DNA of 64,000 nt from Pseudonocardia oceani (GTDB taxonomy: Bacteria > Actinomycetota > Actinomycetes > Mycobacteriales > Pseudonocardiaceae): positions 2,356,001 to 2,420,000 of the forward strand of contig NZ_JADQDF010000001.1 of NCBI RefSeq assembly GCF_019263585.2. The letters run 5' to 3'. A model generated the notes under the pieces. The model saw only the letters and a list, made by a program, of their open reading frames with translations, was not told the origin of the DNA and ran no database searches. Positions 1 through 8,906 of the stretch are shown here, one piece after another (position 1 is the stretch's first letter; every line of letters begins with the position of its first letter). The position numbers and the translations under genes are program-made.

Positions 1-238
1 CGGTGGCGAGCCGGTCCAGCTCGGCCGCGTACTCCCCCACCTCGTCGGGGGTCAGGAGCTGCGGCACCGTGACGAAGCCGTCGCGCTCGTGCGCCGCGAG
101 CTCGTCCGCGGTGAGCATCCCCGGGTCCGTGCTCCACACCGCGGGCTCCGCCCGGTCGATGATGACCGGGCGGTCCGCCACCCGGGTGGGGTAGCGGTCG
201 CCGATGCGCGCCGTCCGTCGTCGGGTCGTCACTGCCAT
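1..238 (-). CDS. ectD: Ectoine hydroxylase, N-terminal part (runs off window)
   Basis: Only the first 79 or so codons are inside the window; the gene continues beyond base 1. EctD is an Fe(II)/2-oxoglutarate dioxygenase that converts ectoine to 5-hydroxyectoine. The visible N-terminus contains segments such as RIGDRYPTR and RDGFVTVPQLLTPDEV, which fit the start of the PhyH-like EctD fold. The active-site residues lie outside the window. The ATG at 238 follows ectC by 2 bases and has an AAGGAG-like site inside the ectC 3' end, so it is the last gene of an ectABCD operon. Identification rests on both sequence and position. Confidence 0.88.
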   Translation of the reverse strand, partial: MAVTTRRRTARIGDRYPTRVADRPVIIDRAEPAVWSTDPGMLTADELAAHERDGFVTVPQLLTPDEVGEYAAELDRLAT

Positions 239-240
239 GC

Positions 241-648
241 CTACGAAGCCTCCTTCTCCTCCTCCGCCGTGATCAGCGGGTACACGCCGTTCTCGTCGTG
301 GACCTCACGGCCCGTGACCGGCGGGTTGAACACGCACACCGTGCGCATCTGCGTGCGGGGACGCAGCTGGTGGCGCTCGTTGCCGTTCAGGACGTAGATC
401 GACCCGGGCGCGAGCGCGTAGGTGGTGTCGTTGTCCTTGTCGTACAGCTCGCCCTCACCCTCGGTGATGAAGACGGCCTCGATGTGGTTCGCGTACCAGA
501 AGTCGTTGACGGTGCCGGCCTGCAGCACCGTCTCGTGCACCGAGAACCCGACACCGTCGCCACCCAGGACGATGCGCTTGCTGCGCCAGTTCTCGGTCTT
601 GACGTCGCGCTCGGTGTCGGTGATCTCGTCGAGCGTGCGGACGATCAT
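241..648 (-). CDS. ectC: L-ectoine synthase
   Basis: This 135-residue cupin-fold enzyme cyclises N-gamma-acetyl-diaminobutyrate to ectoine, the third step of the pathway, in the cytosol. Length and sequence match the family: the start MIVRTLDEI, the KTENWRSKR segment, the [14 protein letters not shown] metal and substrate region, and [16 protein letters not shown]. Its ATG at 648 overlaps the ectB stop in an ATGA junction, indicating translational coupling. The acidic C-terminal tail (TAEEEKEAS) is usual. No disruption is visible. Confidence 0.97.
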   Translation of the reverse strand: MIVRTLDEITDTERDVKTENWRSKRIVLGGDGVGFSVHETVLQAGTVNDFWYANHIEAVFITEGEGELYDKDNDTTYALAPGSIYVLNGNERHQLRPRTQMRTVCVFNPPVTGREVHDENGVYPLITAEEEKEAS

Positions 649-1922
649 CGTGCGGACACTCCTTCGGTGACGGCGGCGACGGACTCCCCGACGATCGCCA
701 GGCCCTCCTCGAGCTCGTCATCGGTGATCGTCAGGGCCGGCAGGATCTTCATCACCTCGTCCGACGGACCCGAGGTCTCCATCAGCAGACCCCGCTCGAA
801 CGCCGCAGCACACGCCTTCGCCGCCAGCTCGGGCTGGGAGAACTGCAGACCCCGCGCCAGACCGCGCCCCTTGGGCGTGAGCTCCACGGCCTGCGACCGC
901 GACGCGATCTCGGTGAACACCTCCTCCACCCGCTCCCCCTTGGCCAGCGTCGAACGCTCCAGAGCGTCATCGCTCCAGAACTCGTGGATCGCCGCCGTCG
1001 CCGTCACGAACGCAGGGTTGTTGCCGCGGAACGTCCCGTTGTGCTCACCCGGACCCCACACATCGTGCTCGGGCTTGATCAGCGTCAGCGCCATGGGCAA
1101 CCCGTACCCGCTGATCGACTTGGAGATGCACACGATGTCGGGCTCGATCCCCGCGATCTCGAAGGAGAAGAACGGCCCCGTACGCCCCACCCCCATCTGC
1201 ACGTCGTCCACGATCAGCAGGATCCCGTTGCGCTTGCACAACGCAGCCAACCCCTGCAACCACTCGACCCGCGCCGGGTTGATCCCACCCTCACCCTGCA
1301 CCGTCTCCACGATCACCGCAGCCGGCTCGTTGAGCCCCGACCCGGAATCCTGCAGCAGCTTCTCCATCCACAGGAAATCAGGCTGCGTGCCGTCGAAGTA
1401 GTTGTCATAGGGCATCGGGGTCGCGTGCACCAGCGGGATCCCCGCACCGCCGCGCTTCATCGAGTTACCGGTGACCGACAACGCACCCAACGTCATCCCG
1501 TGGAACGCGTTCGTGAAATTGATCATCGCCTCGCGGCCGCTGATCTTGCGAGCCAGCTTGAGCGCCGACTCCACCGTGTTCGCACCCGTCGGCCCGGGGA
1601 ACTGCACCTTGTAGTCCAACCCCCGCGGACGCAGGATCTTGTCCTCGAACGTCCGCAGGAACTCACCCTTGGCCGTGGTGTACATGTCCAGGCCGTGCGT
1701 GATGCCGTCACGGGAGAGGTACTCCAACAGCGGCCCCTTCAACGCCGGCGGGTTGTGCCCGTAGTTCAACGCACCCGCGCCGGCGAAGAAGTCGAGGTAG
1801 GCCCGGCCGTCCACATCGGTCAGCCGCGACCCGCGGGCGGTGTCGAACACCACCGGCCAACTGCGGCAGTAGCTCCGGACCTCGGACTCCAGATCCTCGA
1901 ACACGGTCATCGTCGTCATCAT
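645..1922 (-). CDS. ectB: Diaminobutyrate-2-oxoglutarate transaminase
   Basis: EctB is a class III PLP aminotransferase that makes L-2,4-diaminobutyrate from aspartate semialdehyde and glutamate, the first ectoine step. The protein is 425 residues, the family length. It shows the [11 protein letters not shown] stretch and the ISKSISGYG segment, which carries the PLP lysine. The reading frame is open far upstream, but the ATG at 1922 forms an ATGA overlap with the ectA stop and begins [15 protein letters not shown], the typical EctB start; a second ATG follows directly at 1919. Order is ectA-ectB-ectC-ectD. Confidence 0.96.
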   Translation of the reverse strand: MMTTMTVFEDLESEVRSYCRSWPVVFDTARGSRLTDVDGRAYLDFFAGAGALNYGHNPPALKGPLLEYLSRDGITHGLDMYTTAKGEFLRTFEDKILRPRGLDYKVQFPGPTGANTVESALKLARKISGREAMINFTNAFHGMTLGALSVTGNSMKRGGAGIPLVHATPMPYDNYFDGTQPDFLWMEKLLQDSGSGLNEPAAVIVETVQGEGGINPARVEWLQGLAALCKRNGILLIVDDVQMGVGRTGPFFSFEIAGIEPDIVCISKSISGYGLPMALTLIKPEHDVWGPGEHNGTFRGNNPAFVTATAAIHEFWSDDALERSTLAKGERVEEVFTEIASRSQAVELTPKGRGLARGLQFSQPELAAKACAAAFERGLLMETSGPSDEVMKILPALTITDDELEEGLAIVGESVAAVTEGVSAR

Positions 1923-2455
1923 CCTCGCGTGGGTGTCGGCGTCAGCTGCATCGGCCCGATCCGGTACAGGAACTCGGGGTCGTGCTCCGCACCGAGTTCG
2001 GCCTCGCCGAACAGCTCGGTGCGTTCCATGTCTGCGCCCGTGCGCTCGGCGAGCCCGGAGAACATGGCCAGCGAGGCGGCGTTGTCGTCGGTCACCGTCG
2101 TCTCCAGGAAGGGCGCGCCGACGCGCGCGACGAGGTCGTCGAGCATCGTCGCCGCGACCCGCCTGCCCCGGGCGACCTCGTGCACCGCGACCTGCCAGAC
2201 GAAGAGCGTGTCGGGGCGCTCGGGCCGGACGTAGCCGGTGACGAACCCGACGACGCGCTCCCCGATGCGCGCGACGATCGAGGTGGCGGCGAAGTCGCGG
2301 CACCACAGGACATAGGCGTAGCGGGAGTTCACGTCGAGCACCCGCGACGCCGCCGCGATCTCCCACAGGACCACGCCGTCGGCGGTGGTGGGCGGCGAGG
2401 TCGTCGTCGGTGCGTCGCTCCCGGTCTCCGGTGCGGTCGTGCCGAGTGCGGACAT
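1919..2455 (-). CDS. ectA: L-2,4-diaminobutyrate acetyltransferase
   Basis: This 178-residue GNAT enzyme acetylates diaminobutyrate with acetyl-CoA, the second ectoine step. A low-complexity Ser/Thr/Pro N-terminus (about residues 5-25) precedes the GNAT core. The core contains YVLWCRDFAATSIVA, FVWQVAVHEVARGRRVA for acetyl-CoA binding, and FLETTVTDDNAASLAMF, all characteristic of EctA. It is the first gene of the operon. The promoter-like sequence in front of it puts transcription start almost at the ATG. Confidence 0.95.
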   Translation of the reverse strand: MSALGTTAPETGSDAPTTTSPPTTADGVVLWEIAAASRVLDVNSRYAYVLWCRDFAATSIVARIGERVVGFVTGYVRPERPDTLFVWQVAVHEVARGRRVAATMLDDLVARVGAPFLETTVTDDNAASLAMFSGLAERTGADMERTELFGEAELGAEHDPEFLYRIGPMQLTPTPTRG

Positions 2456-2463
2456 GGCCGTCG

Positions 2464-2469
2464 AAGTTA
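2464..2469 (-). promoter_or_regulatory. Candidate -10 box of ectABCD, near-leaderless
   Basis: On the minus strand TAACTT (TAnnnT type) ends 8 bases before the ectA ATG. This distance would place transcription start at or one base before the start codon, as in leaderless actinobacterial mRNAs. No convincing -35 box is visible. The rest of the 229-base gap to the MFS gene shows nothing else I can name. Confidence 0.4.
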
Positions 2470-2684
2470 CAGGCGGAGAGACCGTGATGCACTGTTCCCG
2501 AATCGATCAGGGGCGCATTTCGCGCGTCTCCTGTGAGCGTGGTCACCATCGCGTTTGGAGTTCACCGGGAACGGTCACCCGGGCGTTCCCGCTGCTCCGC
2601 AGCGCCGTACCGGCTCCGCCGACGGGGTGCAGGCGCGTCCGCGTCCGGGCCCCGATCGTGGTCCGCGAGGTCCATCACAACCCG

Positions 2685-3860
2685 TCAGACGCGCCGCAGC
2701 AAGCCGGCGAACGCCGCGAGCGCGAGGAGCGCGACCAGCCCGGCGAACACGATGGCGGTGGGGACCAGCCCGAACACCTGGGCGCCCGCGCCGACGCCGA
2801 TGACGGGGATCGAGATCGCGACGTAGAGCAGCAGGAAGAAGCTCGACGAGACCTCGCTGCGCCGATCGGCCGGCGCCGTCCCGGTGACCGACTGCAGCCC
2901 GGCGCGGAAGCTCGCACCCTGACCGAGCCCGGCCACCACCGCCCCCGCGACGAGGACGGCGAGCGAGGAGGTGGCCAGCCCGGCGCCGACGACGGCGATC
3001 CCGGCGGCCAGCGCCAGGCAGCCCCCGAGCAGCGACGTGCGCAGCGGCAGCCGCGCCGAGAGCAGCTGCCCCGCGGTGGAGCTGCCGAGCAGGGAGAACA
3101 CGACGAGCCCGGAGAGCAGGTGGCTCGGCTCGCGCAGCACGCCCGAGACGAACAGCGGCGAGACCGCGGTGAAGAAGCCGAGCACGGCGAACCCGGCGAA
3201 TCCCGCGATGCCGGCGCGCACGAACACCGGGCGGACGTCGGCGGGCACCGACAGCCGCTGCACCTCCAGCCGCACGGGGCCCGGCTGCCGGGTGACCGGC
3301 TCCGGCACCAGCAGCACCGCGACCACACCGACGGCCACCAGGCCCAGGTGGACGAGGTAGGGCAGCACCAGCGGGAGCGGCGCGAGGTCGGCGAGCGCAC
3401 CGGCGACCACGGGGCCGAGCCCGAGCCCGAGCATGTTGACGGCCGCGGCCAGCAGCCCGGCGCGCGCCCGGCCCTCGGGCGGGGCGAGGTCGACGATCGT
3501 GGCCGTCGCGACGCCGGTGAACACCCCGGCCGACAGCCCCGAGAGCACCCGGCCCGCGAACAGCGCGGGCAGGCTGTCGGGAATGAGGAACACCAGCGAG
3601 CTGGCGGCCGCGAGCGCGAGCCCGGGCAGCAGCACGGGGCGGCGCCCGATGCGGTCGGACAGCCGCCCGAACAGCAGCAGCGCCGCCAGCACCCCGACGG
3701 CGTAGGTCGCGAACACGACCGTGACCATCAGGCCACCGAAGCCCAGTTCCTGCTGGTAGATCGGGTAGAGCGGCGTCGGCAGGGTGGTGCCGAGCATCGT
3801 GGCGAGGAAGGCGAGGGCGACGAGCAGCCCTGGCGCGGTCCTCGTGCGCACCTGATCCAC
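2685..3860 (-). CDS. MFS transporter (drug/metabolite exporter type)
   Basis: A 391-residue membrane protein with about 12 hydrophobic segments, the usual size for a 12-TM major facilitator. The loop between helices 2 and 3 carries GRLSDRIGRRPV, the MFS signature. The two halves are joined by a polar linker around residues 190-215 (PEPVTRQPGPVRLEVQR). Substrate cannot be deduced; the nearest relatives by overall look are sugar or drug efflux permeases. It lies downstream of an SDR on the same strand with an 18-base gap, so the two may be co-transcribed. Confidence 0.85.
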   Translation of the reverse strand: MDQVRTRTAPGLLVALAFLATMLGTTLPTPLYPIYQQELGFGGLMVTVVFATYAVGVLAALLLFGRLSDRIGRRPVLLPGLALAAASSLVFLIPDSLPALFAGRVLSGLSAGVFTGVATATIVDLAPPEGRARAGLLAAAVNMLGLGLGPVVAGALADLAPLPLVLPYLVHLGLVAVGVVAVLLVPEPVTRQPGPVRLEVQRLSVPADVRPVFVRAGIAGFAGFAVLGFFTAVSPLFVSGVLREPSHLLSGLVVFSLLGSSTAGQLLSARLPLRTSLLGGCLALAAGIAVVGAGLATSSLAVLVAGAVVAGLGQGASFRAGLQSVTGTAPADRRSEVSSSFFLLLYVAISIPVIGVGAGAQVFGLVPTAIVFAGLVALLALAAFAGLLRRV

Positions 3861-3878
3861 TCGCCGACCCTATGCCCG

Positions 3879-4694
3879 CTACCGCAGCGTGCGCCCCGCC
3901 ACCGCCGCGAACGGGCGCTGGTAGGCCGAGCCGAGCAGGCGCACCACGGCGTCGAGCACCTTGGCGTCGTTGCCCACGAGCACACGGGCCCGGTTGCGCC
4001 GCACGCCCGCGAGGATGATCGACGCCGCCTTCTCCGGGCTCATCCGCAGCATCTGGCGGTCGAAGCGCTCCATCGCGGCGCCGTCCTCGAAGCCCTTGCC
4101 GCGCGCGGCGTTGCGGGCGATCCCGGTCTTGATCCCGCCGGGGTGCACGCAGGTGACCTGCACCGGGTAGCGCGCGACGAGCATCTCCTGGCGCAGCGAC
4201 TCGGTGAACCCGCGCACCGCGAACTTCGCCGCGTTGTAGGCGCTCTGGCTCGGCACCGAGAGCAGGCCGAACAGGCTGGAGACGTTGACGACGTGCCCGT
4301 CGCCGGAGTTGATCAGGTGCGGCAGGAACGCCTTCGTGCCGTTGACGACACCCCAGAAGTCGATGTCGACGACACGCTCGATCTCCTCGAACTCCGAGGT
4401 GAGGATGTTGCCGGCGAAGGCGATGCCGGCGTTGTTGTAGACCTGGTTGACCCGCCCGAACTGCGCCACGACCTCGTCGGCGTAGGCCAGCACGGCGGCG
4501 CGGTCGGTCACGTCGAGGGCGTCGCTGCGGACCTCCGCGCCGGTGATCGACGCGACGGTCTCCGCCAGGCCGTCCTTGTCCACGTCGGACAGCGCCAGCC
4601 GCGTTCCGCGGCCCGCGAGGTCCTGGGCCAGCGCCCGTCCGATACCCGATCCCGCCCCGGTCACCACGGCGACCCGTCCCCCGAACTCGCTCAT
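3879..4694 (-). CDS. Short-chain dehydrogenase/reductase
   Basis: A 271-residue classical SDR. The Rossmann motif TGAGSGIGRAL lies near residues 12-22, the NNAGI motif is near residue 90, and the catalytic serine and YNAAK (Tyr-x-x-x-Lys) follow, so the enzyme should be an active NAD(P)-dependent oxidoreductase. The extended C-terminus (after about residue 190) resembles the lipid or steroid-type SDRs of mycobacteria and pseudonocardiae. The ATG at 4694 was chosen because the protein begins just before the Rossmann strand. The frame stays open upstream, antisense to nadE, which is not coding. Substrate unknown. Confidence 0.88.
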   Translation of the reverse strand: MSEFGGRVAVVTGAGSGIGRALAQDLAGRGTRLALSDVDKDGLAETVASITGAEVRSDALDVTDRAAVLAYADEVVAQFGRVNQVYNNAGIAFAGNILTSEFEEIERVVDIDFWGVVNGTKAFLPHLINSGDGHVVNVSSLFGLLSVPSQSAYNAAKFAVRGFTESLRQEMLVARYPVQVTCVHPGGIKTGIARNAARGKGFEDGAAMERFDRQMLRMSPEKAASIILAGVRRNRARVLVGNDAKVLDAVVRLLGSAYQRPFAAVAGRTLR

Positions 4695-4787
4695 GGACGC
4701 AGATGGTGCCCTACCCACGGGTAACAAGCCAGCCCCGGTCCGGCCGCCGACCCGGACAGCCGGCGGCCCGTGCGGCAGACTGGGTCC

Positions 4788-6824
4788 GTGTCGGACTTCC
4801 GCTCCGCGTACCGCCACGGCTTCGCGCGCGTGGCCGCCTGCACCCTGCGCACCACCCTCGCCGACCCGGCCGCCAACGCGCGGGCCGTGCTGGAGACGGC
4901 GCACGAGTGCCACGACCAGGGCGTCGCCGTCGCCGTGTTCCCCGAGCTCACGCTCTCGGGCTACTCGCTCGAGGACGTCGTCATGCAGGACGTCCTGCTC
5001 GACGACGTGCGCCGCGCGCTCCTCGACCTCGCCGCGGCGTCGGCGGACCTGCGGCCGGTGCTCGTCGTCGGCGCACCCCTGCGGGTGCTGCACCGCATCC
5101 TCAACTGCGCCGTGGTGGTCCACCGGGGCGCGGTGCTCGGGGTGGCGCCGAAGTCGTACCTGCCGACCTACCGCGAGTTCTACGAGCGCCGCCAGTACGG
5201 CCCCGGTGACGACGTGCGCGGCACCGTCCGCCTCGGCGACGCCGATGTGCCGATCGGCCCCGACCTGCTGTTCGCCGCCGACGACGTGCCCGGGCTCGTC
5301 CTGCACGCCGAGGTGTGCGAGGACATGTGGGTGCCGGTGCCGCCGAGCGCGGAGGCGACGCTCGCGGGCGCGACCGTCGTCGTCAACCTGTCCGGCAGCC
5401 CGATCACCGTGGGGCGGGCCGACGACCGCAAGCTGCTCGCGCAGTCGGCGTCGTCGCGCTGCCTGGCCGCCTACGCCTACGCGGCGGCGGGCGAGGGCGA
5501 GTCGACCACCGACCTGGCGTGGGACGGCCAGACGATGGTCTACGAGAACGGCGTGCTGCTCGCCGAGACCGAGCGGTTCCCGAAGGGGCCGCGCCGCTCG
5601 GTCGCCGACGTCGACCTCGACCTGCTGCGCGCCGAGCGCCTGCGCATGGGCACCTTCGACGACAACCGGCGCCAGCACGCGGCGCGCACCGGCGCGTTCC
5701 GCACGGTCGCCTTCCACCTCGACCCGCCGCAGGGCGACATCGGGCTGCTGCGCGAGGTCGAGCGCTTCCCGTTCGTGCCCTCGGACCCGGCGCGCCTGGA
5801 GCAGGACTGCTTCGAGTCCTACAACATCCAGGTCTCCGGGCTGGAGCAGCGGCTGCGGGCGATCGGGCAGCCGAAGGTCGTCATCGGCGTGTCCGGCGGG
5901 CTCGACTCCACCCACGCGCTCATCGTCGCCGCCCGCGCCATGGACCGCGAGCAGCGCCCGCGCAGCGACATCCTGGCGTTCACGCTGCCCGGCTTCGCCA
6001 CCGGCGACCGTACGAAGACCAACGCGACCCGGTTGTGCGACGCGCTCGGCGTCACCTTCGAGGAGATCGACATCCGGCCGACGGCGGAGCTGATGCTGCG
6101 CAACCTCGGCCACCCCAACGGCTTTGGCGAGCCCGTCTACGACGTGACCTTCGAGAACGTGCAGGCCGGCCTGCGCACCGATTACCTGTTCCGCGCCGCC
6201 AACCAGCGCGGCGGCATCGTGCTGGGCACCGGCGACCTGTCCGAGCTGGCGCTGGGGTGGTCGACCTACGGCGTCGGGGACCAGATGTCGCACTACAACG
6301 TCAACGGCGGCGTGCCCAAGACCCAGATCCAGCACCTCATCCGCTGGGTCGCGGCCACCGACCTGTTCGACGACGAGGTGTCGGCGATCCTGCTCGACGT
6401 CCTCGACACCGAGATCACGCCCGAGCTCGTCCCCGGCGACGACGTGCAGAGCAGCGAGGCGAAGGTCGGCCCGTACGCGCTGCAGGACTTCTCGCTCTGG
6501 CACGTGCTGCGCTTCGGCTTCCGCCCGTCGAAGATCGCGTTCCTGGCCTGGCACGCCTGGCACGACGCGTCGGTCGGCGACTGGCCGCCGGGCCTGCCCG
6601 AGGACCGGCGCGTCGAGTACGGCCTGGGCGACATCCGGCACTGGCTGGAGGTCTTCGCCCAGCGCTACTTCTCGTTCAGCCAGTTCAAGCGCTCGGCGCT
6701 GCCGAACGGGCCGAAGGTCTCGGCGGGCGGCTCGCTGTCGCCGCGCGGCGACTGGCGCGCCCCCTCGGACATGTCCGCCCGCATCTGGCTCGACGAGATC
6801 CGCCGCGAGATCCCCGAGGCCTGA
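4788..6824 (+). CDS. nadE: Glutamine-dependent NAD+ synthetase
   Basis: This 678-residue enzyme makes NAD from deamido-NAD, ATP and glutamine, the last step of NAD synthesis. An N-terminal nitrilase-like glutaminase domain (about 1-300) shows the Glu-Lys-Cys triad at E53 ([10 protein letters not shown]), K122 (APKSYLP) and C177 (EVCEDMW). A C-terminal synthetase domain carries the ATP-pyrophosphatase loop [12 protein letters not shown]. The GTG at 4788 gives the usual actinobacterial start [12 protein letters not shown]; an ATG 18 bases upstream would only add MRQTGS. Size and triad positions match the mycobacterial enzyme. Confidence 0.97.
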   Translation: MSDFRSAYRHGFARVAACTLRTTLADPAANARAVLETAHECHDQGVAVAVFPELTLSGYSLEDVVMQDVLLDDVRRALLDLAAASADLRPVLVVGAPLRVLHRILNCAVVVHRGAVLGVAPKSYLPTYREFYERRQYGPGDDVRGTVRLGDADVPIGPDLLFAADDVPGLVLHAEVCEDMWVPVPPSAEATLAGATVVVNLSGSPITVGRADDRKLLAQSASSRCLAAYAYAAAGEGESTTDLAWDGQTMVYENGVLLAETERFPKGPRRSVADVDLDLLRAERLRMGTFDDNRRQHAARTGAFRTVAFHLDPPQGDIGLLREVERFPFVPSDPARLEQDCFESYNIQVSGLEQRLRAIGQPKVVIGVSGGLDSTHALIVAARAMDREQRPRSDILAFTLPGFATGDRTKTNATRLCDALGVTFEEIDIRPTAELMLRNLGHPNGFGEPVYDVTFENVQAGLRTDYLFRAANQRGGIVLGTGDLSELALGWSTYGVGDQMSHYNVNGGVPKTQIQHLIRWVAATDLFDDEVSAILLDVLDTEITPELVPGDDVQSSEAKVGPYALQDFSLWHVLRFGFRPSKIAFLAWHAWHDASVGDWPPGLPEDRRVEYGLGDIRHWLEVFAQRYFSFSQFKRSALPNGPKVSAGGSLSPRGDWRAPSDMSARIWLDEIRREIPEA

Positions 6825-6939
6825 CGGTGCCCGCCGGGCACGACCGCACCGACGCCTTCCGCGGGGCGCGGTTCACCCGGTCTGGCCACACATACCGGTG
6901 TGCCCTACCTGGCGGCGGGACGCACCGGGACCCCGCCGC

Positions 6940-7310
6940 GTGAACCTCGTCCTCGACGCGGGGCCCTCGTCGCGATCGACCGCGACGACCGCCGGGTGGC
7001 CGGGCTGGTCGAGCTCGGGCGACGGGCCGGCGCCTCCCTGGTGACGGTGGCGCCGGTCGTGGCTCAGGCCTGGCGCAGATCGGCTCGGCAGGCTCGGCTC
7101 GCCCGGCACATCCGCATGATCGACGTGCGGTCGACGGGCCTGGTCGAGGCGCGCGCGGCCGGGAAGCTGGTCGCCCGCGCGGGCACGAGCGACGTCGTCG
7201 ACGCCCTGCTCGCCCTCGCCGCCCGGGGGACCAGGTGCTGACCAGCGACCCCGACGACCTGGCACACCTGTTCGGGCACCAACATCCCGGTCACGGTGGT
7301 CGCCGTCTGA
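6940..7310 (+). pseudogene. Decayed PIN-domain (VapC-type) toxin
   Basis: Reading across frames gives a recognisable PIN protein: MNLVLDAG at 6940, then in a second frame [12 protein letters not shown] through RMIDVRSTGLVEARAAGK and AGTSDVVDALLALAARG, then in a third DQVLTSDPDDLAHL, and finally IPVTVVAV ending at 7310. The family pattern (Asp near the start, TSDVVDA, VLTSDPDDL) is intact in pieces but at least three single-base shifts (about 6956, 7228 and 7280) break it. No antitoxin gene is clear in the 115 bases upstream. The rest of the 541-base gap between nadE and the BNR gene holds nothing else identifiable. Confidence 0.75.
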
Positions 7311-7365
7311 CCGATGAGTCCCGGCCCCCGCGGCCGTCCTACCTCCTACCAACCGAGGAGGTCGC

Positions 7366-8481
7366 ATGAGCGGAGTACGGGTTCTCGTCGGCACGCGCAA
7401 GGGCGCGTTCGTCCTCAGCGCCGACGGCGCGCGCCGGGACTGGACGGTGGACGGACCGTTCTTCCCGGGCTGGGAGATCTACCACGTGGCGGGGTCGCCG
7501 GCGGATCCCGACCGGATCTGGGCGTCGCAGTCGGGCGGGTGGTTCGGCCAGCAGATCCAGCGCTCCGACGACGGCGGGCGCACCTGGGACGCGGTCGGCA
7601 ACGACTTCACCTACGCCGGTGTCCCGGGCACCCACCAGTGGTACGACGGCACGGCGCACCCGTGGGAGTTCGCGCGGGTCTGGCACCTCTCGCCGTCCGC
7701 CACCGACCCCGACGTCGTGCTCGCGGGCGTCGAGGACGCGGCGCTGTTCCGGTCGGTCGACGGTGGCCGCACCTGGGACGAGCTGCCCGGCCTGCGCGAG
7801 CACGGCTCCGGGCCACACTGGCAACCGGGCGCGGGCGGCATGTGCCTGCACACGATCCTGCCCGACCCGCGCGACGCGGAGCGGATGCTCGTCGCCATCT
7901 CCGCGGCGGGCGTGTTCCGCACCGAGGACGGCGCGAAGACCTGGCAGGCGGCCAACCGCGGCCTGGTGAGCGAGGGCATCCCCGACCCCGACGCCGAGGT
8001 GGGGCACTGCGTGCACAAGCTCGCGCTGCACCCCGACCGGCCCGACACGGTGTTCATGCAGAAGCACTGGGACGTCATGCGCAGCGACGACTTCGGCCGT
8101 AGCTGGCACGACATCGGCGGCGACCTGCCCACCGACTTCGGGTTCGTCGTCGACGTGCACGCCCACGAGCCCGACACCGTCTTCGTCGTGCCGATCACCA
8201 GCGACGCCGAGCACTTCCCGTACGAGGGGAAGCTGCGGGTCTACCGCAGCCGGACCGGCGGGCACGAGTGGGAGCCGCTGACCCGCGGCCTGCCGCAGGA
8301 GCACTGCTACGTCGACGTGCTCCGCGACGCCATGGCCGTCGACTCGCTGGACGCGTGCGGGGTCTACGTCGGGACCACCGGCGGGCAGGTCTACGCCTCG
8401 CCCGACGCCGGGGAGAACTGGGCGCCGATCGTGCGGGACCTGCCGGCGGTGCTGTCGGTGACGGTGCAGACGCTGCCGTGA
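7366..8481 (+). CDS. WD40/YVTN/BNR-like repeat protein (sialidase-like propeller)
   Basis: A 371-residue beta-propeller protein. Asp-box/BNR motifs recur ([55 protein letters not shown]), one per blade. No signal peptide or membrane segment is seen, so it is probably cytosolic. The family is often annotated as exo-alpha-sialidase, but I see no catalytic set that would support that. A GAGGAGG site precedes the ATG. Its stop overlaps the start of a MoaD-like gene in GTGA; I recall the same pairing in other actinobacteria, which suggests a joint but unknown job. Confidence 0.82.
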   Translation: MSGVRVLVGTRKGAFVLSADGARRDWTVDGPFFPGWEIYHVAGSPADPDRIWASQSGGWFGQQIQRSDDGGRTWDAVGNDFTYAGVPGTHQWYDGTAHPWEFARVWHLSPSATDPDVVLAGVEDAALFRSVDGGRTWDELPGLREHGSGPHWQPGAGGMCLHTILPDPRDAERMLVAISAAGVFRTEDGAKTWQAANRGLVSEGIPDPDAEVGHCVHKLALHPDRPDTVFMQKHWDVMRSDDFGRSWHDIGGDLPTDFGFVVDVHAHEPDTVFVVPITSDAEHFPYEGKLRVYRSRTGGHEWEPLTRGLPQEHCYVDVLRDAMAVDSLDACGVYVGTTGGQVYASPDAGENWAPIVRDLPAVLSVTVQTLP

Positions 8482-8810
8482 CGGACGCCGACATGACGGA
8501 CGCTGCCGTGACCACCGTCCGCGTCAAGCTGCCCACCCACCTGCGACGCCTGGCGCAGGTCGACGGCGAGGTCCGGGTCGAGGTGGAGGCGCCGGCCACC
8601 CTCGACGGCGTGCTCGACGCCCTGGAGTCCCGCTACCCCGTGCTGTGCGGGGCGGTGCGCGACCGGGCCACCGGACGCCGCCGCGCGTTCGTGCGGTTCT
8701 TCGCGTGCGAGGAGGACCTGTCGCACGCCCCGACCGACGACCCGCTGCCCGACGCCGTCGTGCGCGGGACCGAGCCGCTGCTCGTGGTGGGGGCGATGGC
8801 GGGGGGCTGA
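8478..8810 (+). CDS. MoaD/ThiS-like sulfur-carrier protein
   Basis: A 110-residue ubiquitin-fold protein ending in Gly-Gly (VVGAMAGG), the hallmark of MoaD/ThiS carriers that are adenylated and thiocarboxylated at the C-terminus. The N-terminal half shows [15 protein letters not shown] and [15 protein letters not shown], as expected for the fold. The GTG at 8478 overlaps the preceding stop in GTGA; an in-frame ATG lies at 8493. No MoaE, ThiG or E1-like enzyme is next to it. Sulfur transfer is inferred from the family only. Confidence 0.8.
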   Translation: MTDADMTDAAVTTVRVKLPTHLRRLAQVDGEVRVEVEAPATLDGVLDALESRYPVLCGAVRDRATGRRRAFVRFFACEEDLSHAPTDDPLPDAVVRGTEPLLVVGAMAGG

Positions 8811-8844
8811 GGCCGCCGGATCCCGAGGCCTGGGACCCTCGCGC

Positions 8845-8887
8845 GAACGGCCCGCTCGCCCGACGTCGGCGGGCGAGCGGGCCGTTC
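8845..8887. terminator. Perfect 18-bp hairpin between convergent genes
   Basis: Arms 8845-8862 and 8870-8887 are exact inverse complements around a 7-base loop. The hairpin is GC-rich, without a clear T-run. It sits 35 bases after the moaD-like stop and 20 bases after the convergent monooxygenase gene, so it probably ends transcription from both sides. Confidence 0.8.
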
Positions 8888-8906
8888 GGCCGAGCAGCAG
8901 ATGTGG

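Noticed and set aside
2385-4724. A 779-codon frame antisense to the MFS and SDR genes
   Set aside because: Composition is that of a GC-skewed shadow frame (runs of His, Gln, Arg, Gly); the minus strand has real families.
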